Assembly (NCBI RefSeq): GCF_019923725.1
Contig: NZ_JAHXRI010000010.1
Span: 82,084-146,083, forward strand
Reading direction: 5' to 3'
Origin: Zwartia hollandica
Lineage (GTDB): Bacteria > Pseudomonadota > Gammaproteobacteria > Burkholderiales > Burkholderiaceae_B
DNA length: 64,000 nucleotides
Positions 45,626 to 55,084 of the stretch are shown here, piece after piece (the stretch's first letter is position 1; each line of letters begins with the position of its first letter). The notes under the pieces are model-generated. The model made no database searches, was not told the DNA's origin, and saw nothing but the letters and a program-made list of their open reading frames with translations. The position numbers and the translations under genes were made by a program.

Positions 45626-46612
45626 ATGACACAAACAACAAAAACATCGATGCTTCGCCGCAGCCTAGTGGCCGCAACGCTTGCTGCTGCGGCATTCGGC
45701 ACGCTGCCCGCACACGCGCAGGGCAGTGGTAAATCGGTGCGCTTAGTCGTCGCTTTCCCACCAGGCGGTCCAGTTGACTTCGTGGCGCGCACCATTAGCG
45801 AAGCACTGGGCAAAGAACTTGGTGCAACCGTTGTCGTCGAGAGCAAAGCCGGTGGTAACGGCATCATCGCCGCAGAGTACGTCTCTAAAGCACCCGCAGA
45901 CGGCAGCGTACTGTGGCTGAGCAGCGCAGGTGCGGTGGCGATTAATCCAGGGCTTTACAAAAATCTGCCTTATAACCCCGTTACAGATCTGACTTCTATT
46001 TCTGTCGTGGTACGTAACGACGAACTATTAGTGGTCAACCCCAAAAACCCAGCAACGGGTCCTGCTGATTTTGTTGCAAATGCAAAGAAACAGCGCACGA
46101 CGCTTGCGTCCTCAGGCCGCGGCAGTGTGCCGCATTTGGCAGGTGAGCTGTTGGCAGATATCACCAAAGCACAGCTGGTGGATGTGCCTTACAAAGGTGC
46201 AGCACCTGCGATCACCGATGTGATGGCGGGCCATGTGGATGGATTCTTTGGCGATGTACCTGGCCTGATTGGGCACGTGCGCGCAGGCCGTCTAAAGCCG
46301 GTCGCAATGGCAGCTGAACAGCGCCACCCCTTGCTACCAGATGTGAAGACTTTTAAAGAAGTGGGCATTGAGGGTGTGGACTCAGACAACTGGTATGCGC
46401 TGTTTGGACCAAAGGGCATGTCTGCCGAAGACACCAACCGTGTGGGTCAAGCACTTAAGCGAGCACTCGAGACACCGGCAGTCAAAGAGCGTTTGCTGAA
46501 CTCGGGCACCTTGCCTGCAGCGTCCTCCCCAGCGGAACTGCAAGCCCTCTTGCAAAAAGACATCGCAAAATGGACCCGCGTGATCCGCGAGAAGAACATC
46601 ACTGCGGATTAA
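45626..46612 (+). CDS. Bug/TctC-family periplasmic solute receptor
   Basis: A 328-residue receptor with a signal peptide ending in AHAQ (about 32) and Bug motifs VRLVVAFPPGGPVDFVART, VVESKAGGNG and LVDVPYKGAAPAITDVMAG. It should deliver the ligand of the cluster. It overlaps the stop of the convergent M20 gene by four bases. Confidence 0.92.
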   Translation: MTQTTKTSMLRRSLVAATLAAAAFGTLPAHAQGSGKSVRLVVAFPPGGPVDFVARTISEALGKELGATVVVESKAGGNGIIAAEYVSKAPADGSVLWLSSAGAVAINPGLYKNLPYNPVTDLTSISVVVRNDELLVVNPKNPATGPADFVANAKKQRTTLASSGRGSVPHLAGELLADITKAQLVDVPYKGAAPAITDVMAGHVDGFFGDVPGLIGHVRAGRLKPVAMAAEQRHPLLPDVKTFKEVGIEGVDSDNWYALFGPKGMSAEDTNRVGQALKRALETPAVKERLLNSGTLPAASSPAELQALLQKDIAKWTRVIREKNITAD

Positions 46613-47856
46613 GCACTCATCATATCCAGACAAGTCCGCGCGATCACTTTGGTTGCGCGGCGCAAGTCTTCAAGCTCTAGGCGCTCATCGGGCTGCTTGG
46701 CACGGCTCTCTTCCACAGTGCGTGGGCCCGCACCATACAAGACGACTGGAATCCCAGCTTCGCAATACAAACGGGCATCGGCATAAAGCGGTGTGCCGCA
46801 AGCGGGGATCGCCTCACCAAACTCTTCTTTTGCGTGCTGCTGCAAGGCGGCCACAAGCTCTGTGCTGCCAGGTAGCGGCTTTAGCGCACGCGCGAGCAAG
46901 ATGCGCTTGGTCTCAGCAGTAATGCCAGGGATTTGTTTCCACACGGCATCGATCGTGTCGCGGATGCTTTGCTCAACTTGCGCAGGATCCTCTTCTGGAA
47001 TCATGCGACGATCAAGCTTGAGCACCACTTTGCCTGGGATCACGTTGGTATTTGTGCCACCCGAAATCAAACCGATATTCAGGTAAGGATGGTTAATGCC
47101 GGGCACCGTGCTCTTGATCGACTTGTAGGTCTCGTTTAAGCCATACAGTGCGTTCATGATTTTGACTGCGGCGTGCAAAGCATCCACACCTGAGGTTGGC
47201 ACAGCCGCATGACCCATCTTGCCATTGACCGTCACTTCAAACTGCAAGCAGCCGTTGTGGGCCGTGATGATTTGGTAGCTAAAGCCTGCGGCGATCGCCA
47301 GATCAGGTTTTGTGAGGTTGTTTTTGAGTAACCAGCCTGGTCCGAGCTCGCCGCCGAACTCTTCGTCGTACGTAAACTGCAATTCGATACGACCTTTCAG
47401 GTCTGCACCGAGTGCCTCTAGCGCGCGCACCGCAAAAATGTACGTGGAGAAGTCACACTTACTCACCGCCGCAGCACGACCATAAATACGGCCGTCGTGA
47501 ATCTCAGCGCCGTAAGGTGGGTAGGTCCAGCCTTCACCTGGGGGAACCACATCGCCGTGTGCATTCAAAGCCAAGGTCTTACCGCCCTGCCCGTACTGGC
47601 GCTTGATAATCAAGTTCGTAATGGACTCCAAGCCTGCTTCGCGCACGACGGCTTCAGGCACAGTGTGGGGCTCTGCTTGCATTCCATAGCTCTTGACCAG
47701 CTCAGCCACATGCAAGGCATGCGGTGTGTTGTTGCCAGGCGGTGTGTCGGTTGGGACTTGAATCACTTTTTGCAGGAACTTCACCTGCTCATCAAAGTGC
47801 GCATCGATCCACTGATCGAGCTTGGCGTATAGCTGGGTCTTGTTGGGTGTTGTCAT
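46609..47856 (-). CDS. M20-family metallopeptidase (ArgE/DapE-like)
   Basis: A 415-residue zinc hydrolase of the M20 family (ArgE/DapE/ACY1). The first metal ligand is in NAHGDVVPPGEGW, the catalytic Glu in YDEEFGGE, and GxxxHA-type dimerisation residues are in GKMGHAAVPTSG. It cleaves an N-acyl amino acid or a similar amide. It lies two bases after the next gene on the same strand, so both are one operon. Confidence 0.88.
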   Translation of the reverse strand: MTTPNKTQLYAKLDQWIDAHFDEQVKFLQKVIQVPTDTPPGNNTPHALHVAELVKSYGMQAEPHTVPEAVVREAGLESITNLIIKRQYGQGGKTLALNAHGDVVPPGEGWTYPPYGAEIHDGRIYGRAAAVSKCDFSTYIFAVRALEALGADLKGRIELQFTYDEEFGGELGPGWLLKNNLTKPDLAIAAGFSYQIITAHNGCLQFEVTVNGKMGHAAVPTSGVDALHAAVKIMNALYGLNETYKSIKSTVPGINHPYLNIGLISGGTNTNVIPGKVVLKLDRRMIPEEDPAQVEQSIRDTIDAVWKQIPGITAETKRILLARALKPLPGSTELVAALQQHAKEEFGEAIPACGTPLYADARLYCEAGIPVVLYGAGPRTVEESRAKQPDERLELEDLRRATKVIARTCLDMMSA

Positions 47857-47858
47857 GA

Positions 47859-49112
47859 TTAGTTGATTTCGTCGAGCAAAGCGATAAAAGCTTGGGTAGC
47901 GAGTTCCGCATCTTCTGCGGTAATGATTTCTAAGGGGTTGTGGCTAATGCCGCGATTACCACCGCGCACAAACAACATCGCTTGCGGCATGATGGTGTGG
48001 AGCTTCATCGCGTCGTGGCCGGCACCGCTGTTGAGCTTAAAGAGCGGCTGTCCAATTTTGGTGACAGCGCGTTCCCAGCGGGTTTGCCAGGCAGGATCCG
48101 ACGGTGCAGCGCTCGCGCGCATCACTTCGTTGTATTCGAAATGCACACTGCGGCGCTTGGCGATCTGCTTGGCGGCTTGCACGATGTCATTGACCAAGCT
48201 GTCACGTTGTGGGTCGGTTGGTGCACGCATATCTAGCGTAAAGACGCACTCACCCGGGATCACATTGATCGAGCCGCCAGGCACTTGCATCTGACCCACG
48301 GTGGCGACACTGCCCTCTTCCGCTTTGGCACGATGCTCGGCCATCAAGCTGATTTCTGCCGCAGCCAGCAAGGCGTCTTCGCGCATCGACATGGGAGTCG
48401 TGCCAGCGTGGGCGGCAGTCCCAATAATTTTGCAGGTTGCGCGCACACCGGCATTGATCGAAGTGACAATACCGAGCGGCAATTGTTTCTCGCAAAGCAC
48501 GGGGCCTTGCTCGATATGGACTTCTACAAAACCGAGATACTTTTTTGGATCGCGGGTCAGCGCCTTGATCGATTCAAGCGTGCCAGGCAGACCTGCGTCA
48601 ACCATGGCTTGGCGCATCGACACACCGTTTGGATCAAGCTGATCAAGCCAGGTCGGATCAAAACTACCGGTTAGTGCGCCAGACGATAAGAACGTGGCGC
48701 GATAGCGCTGGCCCTCTTCTTCAGAGAAGCCAACGACTTCAATGCCGTAGGGCAACCGCTTTTTCTGTTTGGCGAGCTCGCCCACTACAGCGATCGGCAC
48801 CAAAATGCCAAGCCGCCCGTCGTACTTGCCGCCGTTGCGAACCGTGTCGAAATGCGAGCCCGTTAACAACGCAGGGGCAGCTATGTCCGTGCCGTGATAG
48901 CGACCCACGACGTTACCCACCGCATCGGTCGATACCTCGTCAAAGCCCGCCTCCTGCATCAGTTGCGTGAGCGCTTGTGCAGTCTGTAGATGGGCGGGTG
49001 TCAGGTAGGTAACCGTGAGTTGGCCTTTTTCAGCCCAAGCGGGTTCGCTGAACGCTGCGATGCGTTCAGACCATTCCATAATCTGCTGGCCGTGGGAGGT
49101 GTGACTTGCCAT
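47859..49112 (-). CDS. Zn-dependent N-carbamoyl amino acid / allantoate amidohydrolase-like hydrolase
   Basis: About 417 residues of the M20 amidase subgroup (hydantoinase/carbamoylase). Key segments are TGSHFDTVRNGGKYDGRLG with the metal ligands, FSEEEGQRY with the catalytic Glu, FVEVHIEQGP, and GxxxHAGTTPM. It hydrolyses a carbamoyl or ureido group. The start is taken as the ATG at 49112; the frame is open to 49148. A palindrome lies about 40 bases upstream of this start. Coupled with the ArgE/DapE-like gene. Confidence 0.85.
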   Translation of the reverse strand: MASHTSHGQQIMEWSERIAAFSEPAWAEKGQLTVTYLTPAHLQTAQALTQLMQEAGFDEVSTDAVGNVVGRYHGTDIAAPALLTGSHFDTVRNGGKYDGRLGILVPIAVVGELAKQKKRLPYGIEVVGFSEEEGQRYRATFLSSGALTGSFDPTWLDQLDPNGVSMRQAMVDAGLPGTLESIKALTRDPKKYLGFVEVHIEQGPVLCEKQLPLGIVTSINAGVRATCKIIGTAAHAGTTPMSMREDALLAAAEISLMAEHRAKAEEGSVATVGQMQVPGGSINVIPGECVFTLDMRAPTDPQRDSLVNDIVQAAKQIAKRRSVHFEYNEVMRASAAPSDPAWQTRWERAVTKIGQPLFKLNSGAGHDAMKLHTIMPQAMLFVRGGNRGISHNPLEIITAEDAELATQAFIALLDEIN

Positions 49113-49150
49113 GTTGGGGATGTCCGTGGTTGTACAAACGGGATACAAAA

Positions 49151-49167
49151 ACTAACGATCCGTTAGT
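49151..49167. promoter_or_regulatory. Palindromic operator candidate
   Basis: ACTAACG, a three-base centre, CGTTAGT: a perfect 7-bp inverted repeat about 39 bases upstream of the amidohydrolase-like gene start. The layout matches operators of TetR-type repressors. No such regulator gene lies in the window. Confidence 0.5.
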
Positions 49168-49231
49168 GTACCGGACAAGGTGGAGCCACGACCCCACCCT
49201 ATGAGGACTTTTTGATTATCTGCCAAGCCAC

Positions 49232-50086
49232 TTAATCCCGCAGCGTGATCACAACCGGTTGGTGATCAGAGGCCTGCGTCTGTTGATCCACCACAAGCTC
49301 TTGCACGCGCTTGCCCAGTGAGGGACTAACAAAAAAGAAATCGCAACCAACCGGCTCGGGTCCATAGGTTCTGTCAAAAATTCTGAACGTTGCTGGGTAA
49401 GGCTTACCGGGATGCAAGAATTCCCACGAGTTCACCCAGGCGCCTGAAGGCCCCGGCTCAATGATAGACGCATGCTCGGGGCTGTCGTATTCAAAATTAA
49501 AGTCACCACAGAGCAAGGCATCCATGGTGTGGGGCTTGAGCTCGTAAGGCGAACCGGGTTGCGGCTTGGGCGGCTGTAACGCCAACGCACACGACTGCAA
49601 GTGCAACTCACGCAGTGCTCTGGCCTGAGCGTGACGCGCCGCCACGTTGTAGTACTCAAGATGGGTGGTCATCAGACGTACAGGCCCCCAGGGGGCTTGC
49701 AGGGTGCAATCCAAGGCAATGCGGGGCATGCTGGGGGTGGGCTCAGACGAGGCCGCCGGCGGATGCGGGAGCGCAAAGTGTTGGATCTGCCGAATCGGTA
49801 CACGCGAGGCAATCACGTTGCCGAACTGCCGACGAAAACCACCACACGGCGACAATTCATCCACGGCAGGGCTAAACACAACCTCAAACCCCGGCATGAG
49901 TGCACGCAAGGCCTTGATCTGGTCTGGCTCGGTCTCACCGGTTAAGGCGCGATAGTTAACAGCCACCTCTTGCATACAGATCGCGTCAAAATCAGCCATG
50001 CTGCGCGCATGCTCAATTACGCGTTTGATATCGACGACTTCATCTAGGCCTTTAAACCACTGCACGTTCCAGGTCAGAATTTTCAC
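49232..50086 (-). CDS. Endonuclease/exonuclease/phosphatase-family protein
   Basis: A 284-residue enzyme of the EEP (DNase I-like) superfamily: NVQWFKG, CMQEV with the metal-binding Glu, GDFNFEYDS, and C-terminal SDHQPVVI with the catalytic His. It starts at an ATG overlapping the stop of the preceding permease gene by four bases, so it is part of the ugp-like operon. Members hydrolyse phosphodiesters or phosphate esters. By position it may process a glycerophosphodiester imported by the operon, the place often held by a glycerophosphodiesterase (ugpQ); this is inference. Confidence 0.8.
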   Translation of the reverse strand: MKILTWNVQWFKGLDEVVDIKRVIEHARSMADFDAICMQEVAVNYRALTGETEPDQIKALRALMPGFEVVFSPAVDELSPCGGFRRQFGNVIASRVPIRQIQHFALPHPPAASSEPTPSMPRIALDCTLQAPWGPVRLMTTHLEYYNVAARHAQARALRELHLQSCALALQPPKPQPGSPYELKPHTMDALLCGDFNFEYDSPEHASIIEPGPSGAWVNSWEFLHPGKPYPATFRIFDRTYGPEPVGCDFFFVSPSLGKRVQELVVDQQTQASDHQPVVITLRD

Positions 50087-50940
50087 TTGATGCCTGCTCG
50101 CATAAAAGATTGGACAAACTGCCGCTGAAACAACAGGAAGCCAACCAATAAGGGCCCTGAGGTCAGCAAGGTCGCCGCAGTGATGATAGACCAGTCAATC
50201 CCTTGATCACTCGACGAGAATACCTGTAGACCAACCGTGAGCGGACGTGACTCGACAGAGTTACTGACAATCAACGGCCATAAAAAATTATTCCAGTGGT
50301 GGCTCACCGACACAAGCGAGAACGCCAGATAGACGGGCTTCGCAAGCGGAATATAGACATGACGCAGAATCTGCATGGTCGACGCCCCCTCCATCGCGGC
50401 TGCCTCCACCAGTTCCTTAGGGATGGTCTTAAAGGTCTGTCGTAACAAGAATATTGCAAAGGCCGAGGCAAAATAAGGTAAGCCGATACCAAACAAGGTA
50501 TCGACCAAACCTAGATGACTGAGGGTTTGATAATTACGCACCAGAAGAATCTCTGGCATGACCATGAGCTGCACAAGCACCAACGAAAACAATACGTTCT
50601 TGCCAAAGAACTCAAACCGGGCGAAGGCGTAGGCCGCAAGCGTGCACAGCACAAGCTGCATCCCAAGAATGGTCGCGACCAACAGCGTGGTATTTAAAAA
50701 ATAGCGCGCGAAAGGCGCGGCATCCCAAGCGGCTTTAAAGTTATCAAGTGTCAGCGGTGCGGTCAACGACAGTTTGGTCGCGAACTCTGAAGGATGAATG
50801 GCGGCCCAAAAGGCATACAGCAGCGGCATGATCCACAGCAAGGCCAGACACCAGGCACCGATCGTAGAAAGCAGCGAGGCTTGCCCGCCTAGGCCACCTG
50901 TGCGAACTACGCGCGCGCTGCTGTTAAGAGCCGTACTCAT
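50083..50940 (-). CDS. ABC transporter permease, UgpE/MalG-type
   Basis: A 285-residue inner-membrane permease with six spans. The EAA loop reads LVEAAAMEGASTMQILRHVY. It pairs with the UgpA-type permease whose stop overlaps its start by four bases. The set resembles the glycerol-3-phosphate importer. Confidence 0.85.
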   Translation of the reverse strand: MSTALNSSARVVRTGGLGGQASLLSTIGAWCLALLWIMPLLYAFWAAIHPSEFATKLSLTAPLTLDNFKAAWDAAPFARYFLNTTLLVATILGMQLVLCTLAAYAFARFEFFGKNVLFSLVLVQLMVMPEILLVRNYQTLSHLGLVDTLFGIGLPYFASAFAIFLLRQTFKTIPKELVEAAAMEGASTMQILRHVYIPLAKPVYLAFSLVSVSHHWNNFLWPLIVSNSVESRPLTVGLQVFSSSDQGIDWSIITAATLLTSGPLLVGFLLFQRQFVQSFMRAGIK

Positions 50941-51812
50941 CGGTAGTGCGTCCTGCGGTCAAGCACAAAGAACTGAAACAAGCCGATCAACGCCAATAAA
51001 GCCAGCAAGACGGCCGTCAGCGCCGAGGCATAGCCCTGATCCCAAAACTTAAAGCCGACCTCATACAAATAGAACAGCAACAAAGACGAGGCGTTATCGG
51101 GCCCACCCTTGGTCATCACAATGATGTGATCCACCATACGGAAGGCGTTGATCAGCGCATTGACCAACACAAAGATGGTGGTTGGCATAAGCAGTGGCCA
51201 TTGCACACGCCGAAAGAAGTACCAAGCACTCGCCCCCTCGATCTGCGCAGCCTCTTTATAACTAGGGCTTAGCGTCTGCAAGGCAGCAAGATAAAAAATC
51301 ATGAAGAAACCGGCCTCTTTCCAGATGGCCACGACGATCACAGAGCCCAGCACTAAATTAGGATCGCCCAGCCAGTTCTGCCCATGCCCACCAAAGAGCT
51401 GAATGACTTGGTTGATGAGGCCGTAGCCAGGCGTGTAGAAAAAAATCCAGATGTTCGCAACAGCAATCATCGGCAAGACCGTTGGCAAAAAATACGACAA
51501 GCGCAAAAACTGCCGACCCGCGATCTTGTCATTGACCCATAACGCCATCCCGATCGACAAGGCAATGGAGACGGGGATGGTTACCACAGCAAACCAAAAG
51601 TTATTACGCAACGACTTCCAGAAGGTGGGGTCGTCGATCATGACGGCGTAGTTGTCTAGCCCAACAAAGACTGCGGCACGTCCGGCACGCGGCGTCGACA
51701 TCAAACTGTCGATCAGCGTGCCCACGGCCGGATAGTGCGTGAAGCCCACTAAAAACACAAAAGCGGGCAACAGCAATAAATAGGCCTGGACGTGACGCAA
51801 TCCTAACTGCAT
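50937..51812 (-). CDS. ABC transporter permease, UgpA/MalF-type
   Basis: A 291-residue permease with six spans and an EAA loop (YKEAAQIEGASAWYFFRRVQ). Its start abuts the stop of the substrate-binding gene. Forms the channel with the UgpE-type subunit. Confidence 0.87.
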   Translation of the reverse strand: MQLGLRHVQAYLLLLPAFVFLVGFTHYPAVGTLIDSLMSTPRAGRAAVFVGLDNYAVMIDDPTFWKSLRNNFWFAVVTIPVSIALSIGMALWVNDKIAGRQFLRLSYFLPTVLPMIAVANIWIFFYTPGYGLINQVIQLFGGHGQNWLGDPNLVLGSVIVVAIWKEAGFFMIFYLAALQTLSPSYKEAAQIEGASAWYFFRRVQWPLLMPTTIFVLVNALINAFRMVDHIIVMTKGGPDNASSLLLFYLYEVGFKFWDQGYASALTAVLLALLALIGLFQFFVLDRRTHYR

Positions 51813-53093
51813 TTACTTATAACCACGCAACAAACGATTGGCTTCGGTCTGCGCATCCTTCATGGCTTGCTCAGGCGTCTTGGCACCAGTCAAAGCGGCC
51901 TGCAAGCCGTCGTTCAAGGCCTTGGTCACGCGCTGGTTGTCATGCGTCGACAACTCAGCGACTGCGTGTGGCAACTGATCACGTGCGACGAGTGCGGGTG
52001 GAAAGTCTGCAGCGTACTTTTTAAGTGCAGGCGTTTCGTAGGCAGCGGGCGAAACAGCCACGTAGCCGGTGTCGATACTCCACTGTGCAGCGCGCTCGGG
52101 TTGGGTCAACCACTGGGCAAACTTATAAGCACCCGTTTGCTCGGCTACGGTGGCCTTCTTAAAGATAAAGAAGTTACCGCCACCTGTTGGCGAACCGCGA
52201 CGCTCACCGGCTGGCAACATGGCTACGCCGAAATCAAATTTGGCGTTGCTGCGAATGTTAGTCAGGTTACCTGTTGTGGTCCAGATCATGGCGGCCTTAC
52301 GTTCCATGAAGTCGCGTGGCGTGGTGCCCCACTCTACAACGCCCGGTGGATGGATGCCGTGCTTGCGCGACAGATCAACCCAATACTGCAGAGCACTGAC
52401 GACTTTGGGGTCGTCATACTTCACAGCATTACCAGCAGCGTTAGCCAAAATGGCCCCATTCTGTGTGCTGAAACCCTGGAACAACCAGTAAGGGAAACCG
52501 CTCGAAGGCACTTGAATGCCCCACTGCGTGACTTTACCGCTGGCATCTTTCTTGGTCAGCTTCTGACCCATGCTGATGGTTTCGGCCCAGGTCTGTGGTG
52601 GTTTGTTTGGATCCAAGCCCGCTTCTTTGAAAAGCTCTTTGTTCCAATACAGGACAACCGTTGAACGCTGGAAAGGCACACCCCAGGTTTTATTGTCGAA
52701 CTGACCGTTCAACAAGAAGGCTGGGAAAAAGCTCTTGAGCCAGGCGCGGTCTGCGTCGGTTTTAACGAAGTCGTCGATTGGGGCAATAGCGCCCTCGTCT
52801 GCCAGCGTGAACGTGTCAGTCGACAACAAAATCGCCGAGGTCGGTGGCTTACCAGCTTTGTGTGCCGTCAGGACTTTAACAATCGTTTCCTGATACGTAC
52901 CCGAGTAAACCGGGGTCACGTTGTAGTCGGGGTTTTCTTTATTAAACTGGGCAGCATAGCCGTCAATGATCTTGGTGATCGGACCGCCCACAGCCACTGG
53001 AAAATAAAACGAGATTTCGGTCTTGGCCAACGCCGCAGCGCTAACACAGAGACCTGCTGCAACCATTGCAGCACGAGTCAATATTTGCTTCAT
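51813..53093 (-). CDS. ABC transporter solute-binding protein, UgpB-type
   Basis: A 426-residue periplasmic binding protein with a signal peptide (MKQILTRAAMVAAG, cleavage near ALAK). Segments such as ISFYFPVAVGGPITKIIDGY and GGGNFFIFKKA are typical of UgpB-like receptors for glycerol-3-phosphate or related esters. The ATG at 53093 has AAGGAG upstream; the longer frame from 53114 is not favoured. Confidence 0.87.
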   Translation of the reverse strand: MKQILTRAAMVAAGLCVSAAALAKTEISFYFPVAVGGPITKIIDGYAAQFNKENPDYNVTPVYSGTYQETIVKVLTAHKAGKPPTSAILLSTDTFTLADEGAIAPIDDFVKTDADRAWLKSFFPAFLLNGQFDNKTWGVPFQRSTVVLYWNKELFKEAGLDPNKPPQTWAETISMGQKLTKKDASGKVTQWGIQVPSSGFPYWLFQGFSTQNGAILANAAGNAVKYDDPKVVSALQYWVDLSRKHGIHPPGVVEWGTTPRDFMERKAAMIWTTTGNLTNIRSNAKFDFGVAMLPAGERRGSPTGGGNFFIFKKATVAEQTGAYKFAQWLTQPERAAQWSIDTGYVAVSPAAYETPALKKYAADFPPALVARDQLPHAVAELSTHDNQRVTKALNDGLQAALTGAKTPEQAMKDAQTEANRLLRGYK

Positions 53094-53110
53094 TACTATC
53101 TCCTTAGAGT

Positions 53111-54136
53111 TCAACTAACGATACGCAAACCATCTTTATCGAACCAATGCAGGCTCGACACATCCCAACCCAACTGAATCTCTTGTTGCAACTGCTGCGC
53201 ATGCTTACCTTCTGCCCGCAACACAATCACTTGCTCACCCGCGCGGGCATGCAGCATTAAGTCTGCACCGGTGAACTCTGTGTGGTCGACCGACAGGCGG
53301 TGTGCACCACCCAGCCGTACATCTTCAGGCCGCACGCCTACATGGGTTGCTGCGGCCGGAGCTTGCAAGGCAATGTCTGTACCAGCGATTTTGCCGTCTT
53401 TTAACTCGAGCATGTTCATGCGTGCGCTGCCGATAAATTGCGCGGCAAAGCGCGTGGCCGGCTGCTGGTAAATCTGTGTCGGTGTGGCAACTTGTTCAAT
53501 GCGCCCATCGCGCAGCAACACCACGCGATCGGCCATGCTCATGGCCTCGGTCTGATCATGCGTGACATACACCACCGACAAACCAAGTTTCTGCTGCAAC
53601 GCGCGCAACTCGTGGCGCATTTCCTGACGCAGCTGCGCATCCAGATTGGATAGCGGCTCATCCATCAGACACAGCTTGCTATCGGCCACCAAGGCGCGTG
53701 CCAGTGCCACGCGCTGTTGCTGTCCACCTGATAATTCACCAGGCTTGCGCGACTGCAAATGGCTCAGGCTCAACAAATCAAGTGTGCGCGCAAGACGCGC
53801 TGCGATATCTTGACTACTGACGCGACGAATCTTCAGACCAAAGACAACGTTCTCGGCAACGGACAGATGCGGGAACAAGGCGTAGTTCTGGAACACCATC
53901 GATACACCGCGCTGCGCGGGTGCTTCCTCGGTGACATCCCGATCAAAAATTTTGATGCGCCCACAGGAAGGTGTTTCTAAACCCGCAATCAACCGCAACG
54001 TCGTGGTCTTGCCGCAACCAGAGGGACCGAGCAACACAGAGAACTCGCCTTGCTCAAGCGACAAATCACTTGGGTGCAAGGCAGCAGTCGCCCCCCAATT
54101 TTTTCCGACCTGCTCAAATAATACCGCTGTCATCAT
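53111..54136 (-). CDS. ABC transporter ATPase, UgpC/MalK-type
   Basis: A 341-residue ATPase of the sugar ABC family: Walker A GPSGCGKTT, signature LSGGQQQRVALARAL, Walker B LCLMDEPLSNLD, and a C-terminal regulatory TOBE-type domain. It energises the ugp-like importer. First gene of the operon. Confidence 0.9.
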   Translation of the reverse strand: MMTAVLFEQVGKNWGATAALHPSDLSLEQGEFSVLLGPSGCGKTTTLRLIAGLETPSCGRIKIFDRDVTEEAPAQRGVSMVFQNYALFPHLSVAENVVFGLKIRRVSSQDIAARLARTLDLLSLSHLQSRKPGELSGGQQQRVALARALVADSKLCLMDEPLSNLDAQLRQEMRHELRALQQKLGLSVVYVTHDQTEAMSMADRVVLLRDGRIEQVATPTQIYQQPATRFAAQFIGSARMNMLELKDGKIAGTDIALQAPAAATHVGVRPEDVRLGGAHRLSVDHTEFTGADLMLHARAGEQVIVLRAEGKHAQQLQQEIQLGWDVSSLHWFDKDGLRIVS

Positions 54137-54231
54137 TAAACATCGCTCTTCTGGCTAACTGACTGTGCCGACTATGGTAGCCGATGTGATTGACTATCTG
54201 GTGACAGTAGCAACGGCAGATGACAGTTATG

Positions 54232-54255
54232 TTGCAGTGCAAAAAAGCACTGCAA
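54232..54255. promoter_or_regulatory. Perfect 9-bp hairpin between divergent genes
   Basis: TTGCAGTGC, six A, GCACTGCAA. It lies 17 bases upstream of the cytochrome b561 ATG and 96 bases before the ugpC-like start, so it may be a regulator site or a leader hairpin. It lacks the U tail of a terminator. Confidence 0.4.
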
Positions 54256-54271
54256 GTGATACATTGGCGCG

Positions 54272-54967
54272 ATGAAACAACTTCCTTCCAAAACACGTAT
54301 CTGGGACCTCCCCACCCGTCTCTTTCACTGGGCGCTCGTGGTGTGCGTGGTAGGTGCGCTTGTGACGGTCAAGCTTGGCGGCAATTGGATGCAGTGGCAC
54401 TTGAACTTCGGTATCGCCACACTCGCTCTGTTGGTGTTTCGAGTGATCTGGGGGCTAGTCGGTCCCCGCTACGCGCGATTTAGCTCTTTTTTGCCGAGCA
54501 TTCGCGCTGCCTGGGGGTATCTGTGCCAGGCCTCGACAGCCGGCACGCGTCAGGCCGGACACAACCCGCTAGGTGCTTGGTCCGTCTACGCCCTGCTCGG
54601 TGTGTTGCTCTTACAAGCGAGTACCGGACTCTTCGCAAGTGACGACATCATGTATCAAGGTCCCTTATCGGTATTGGTGAGTAACGACCTGGTCGCGCAG
54701 CTAACAAGTGTCCACAAGCTTGGTGAGCTCGTTATTTTTTCACTGCTTGGCCTACACCTTGTCGCCATCGCGCTCTACACCATCAAAGGTCACGGGCTGG
54801 TGGGGCCGATGATCCATGGCGATGCCAACAGTCAGCACCTCACCACTGGTACCCTGCCCGCACAGGACGATTGGCGTGTTCGCGTAGGCGCCTTGGTGTT
54901 GGCTGCGCTGCTTGCCTGCGTCGCTTGGTGGTTAGCCAATGCGCAGTTTGGGGTGATCTTGAGCTGA
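54272..54967 (+). CDS. Cytochrome b561-family membrane protein
   Basis: A 231-residue di-haem membrane cytochrome of the bacterial b561 type. Four spans are seen, with a haem-ligand His in DLPTRLFHWALV, others in MQWHLNFG and in SVHKLGELVIF and LGLHLVAIALY. It transfers electrons in the inner membrane. Its usual soluble partner, a cytochrome c', is encoded about 1 kb away on the other strand. Confidence 0.88.
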   Translation: MKQLPSKTRIWDLPTRLFHWALVVCVVGALVTVKLGGNWMQWHLNFGIATLALLVFRVIWGLVGPRYARFSSFLPSIRAAWGYLCQASTAGTRQAGHNPLGAWSVYALLGVLLLQASTGLFASDDIMYQGPLSVLVSNDLVAQLTSVHKLGELVIFSLLGLHLVAIALYTIKGHGLVGPMIHGDANSQHLTTGTLPAQDDWRVRVGALVLAALLACVAWWLANAQFGVILS

Positions 54968-55084
54968 GCCCGATGTGCGCAAGTACGGGGAACTCTTTTT
55001 GCTAAGATCGGTCTCACACAAAAATATAACGGCACCAGGGGCCGTTTAAACCAAATTAAAACAAATGACACGGGGATAATTTTT

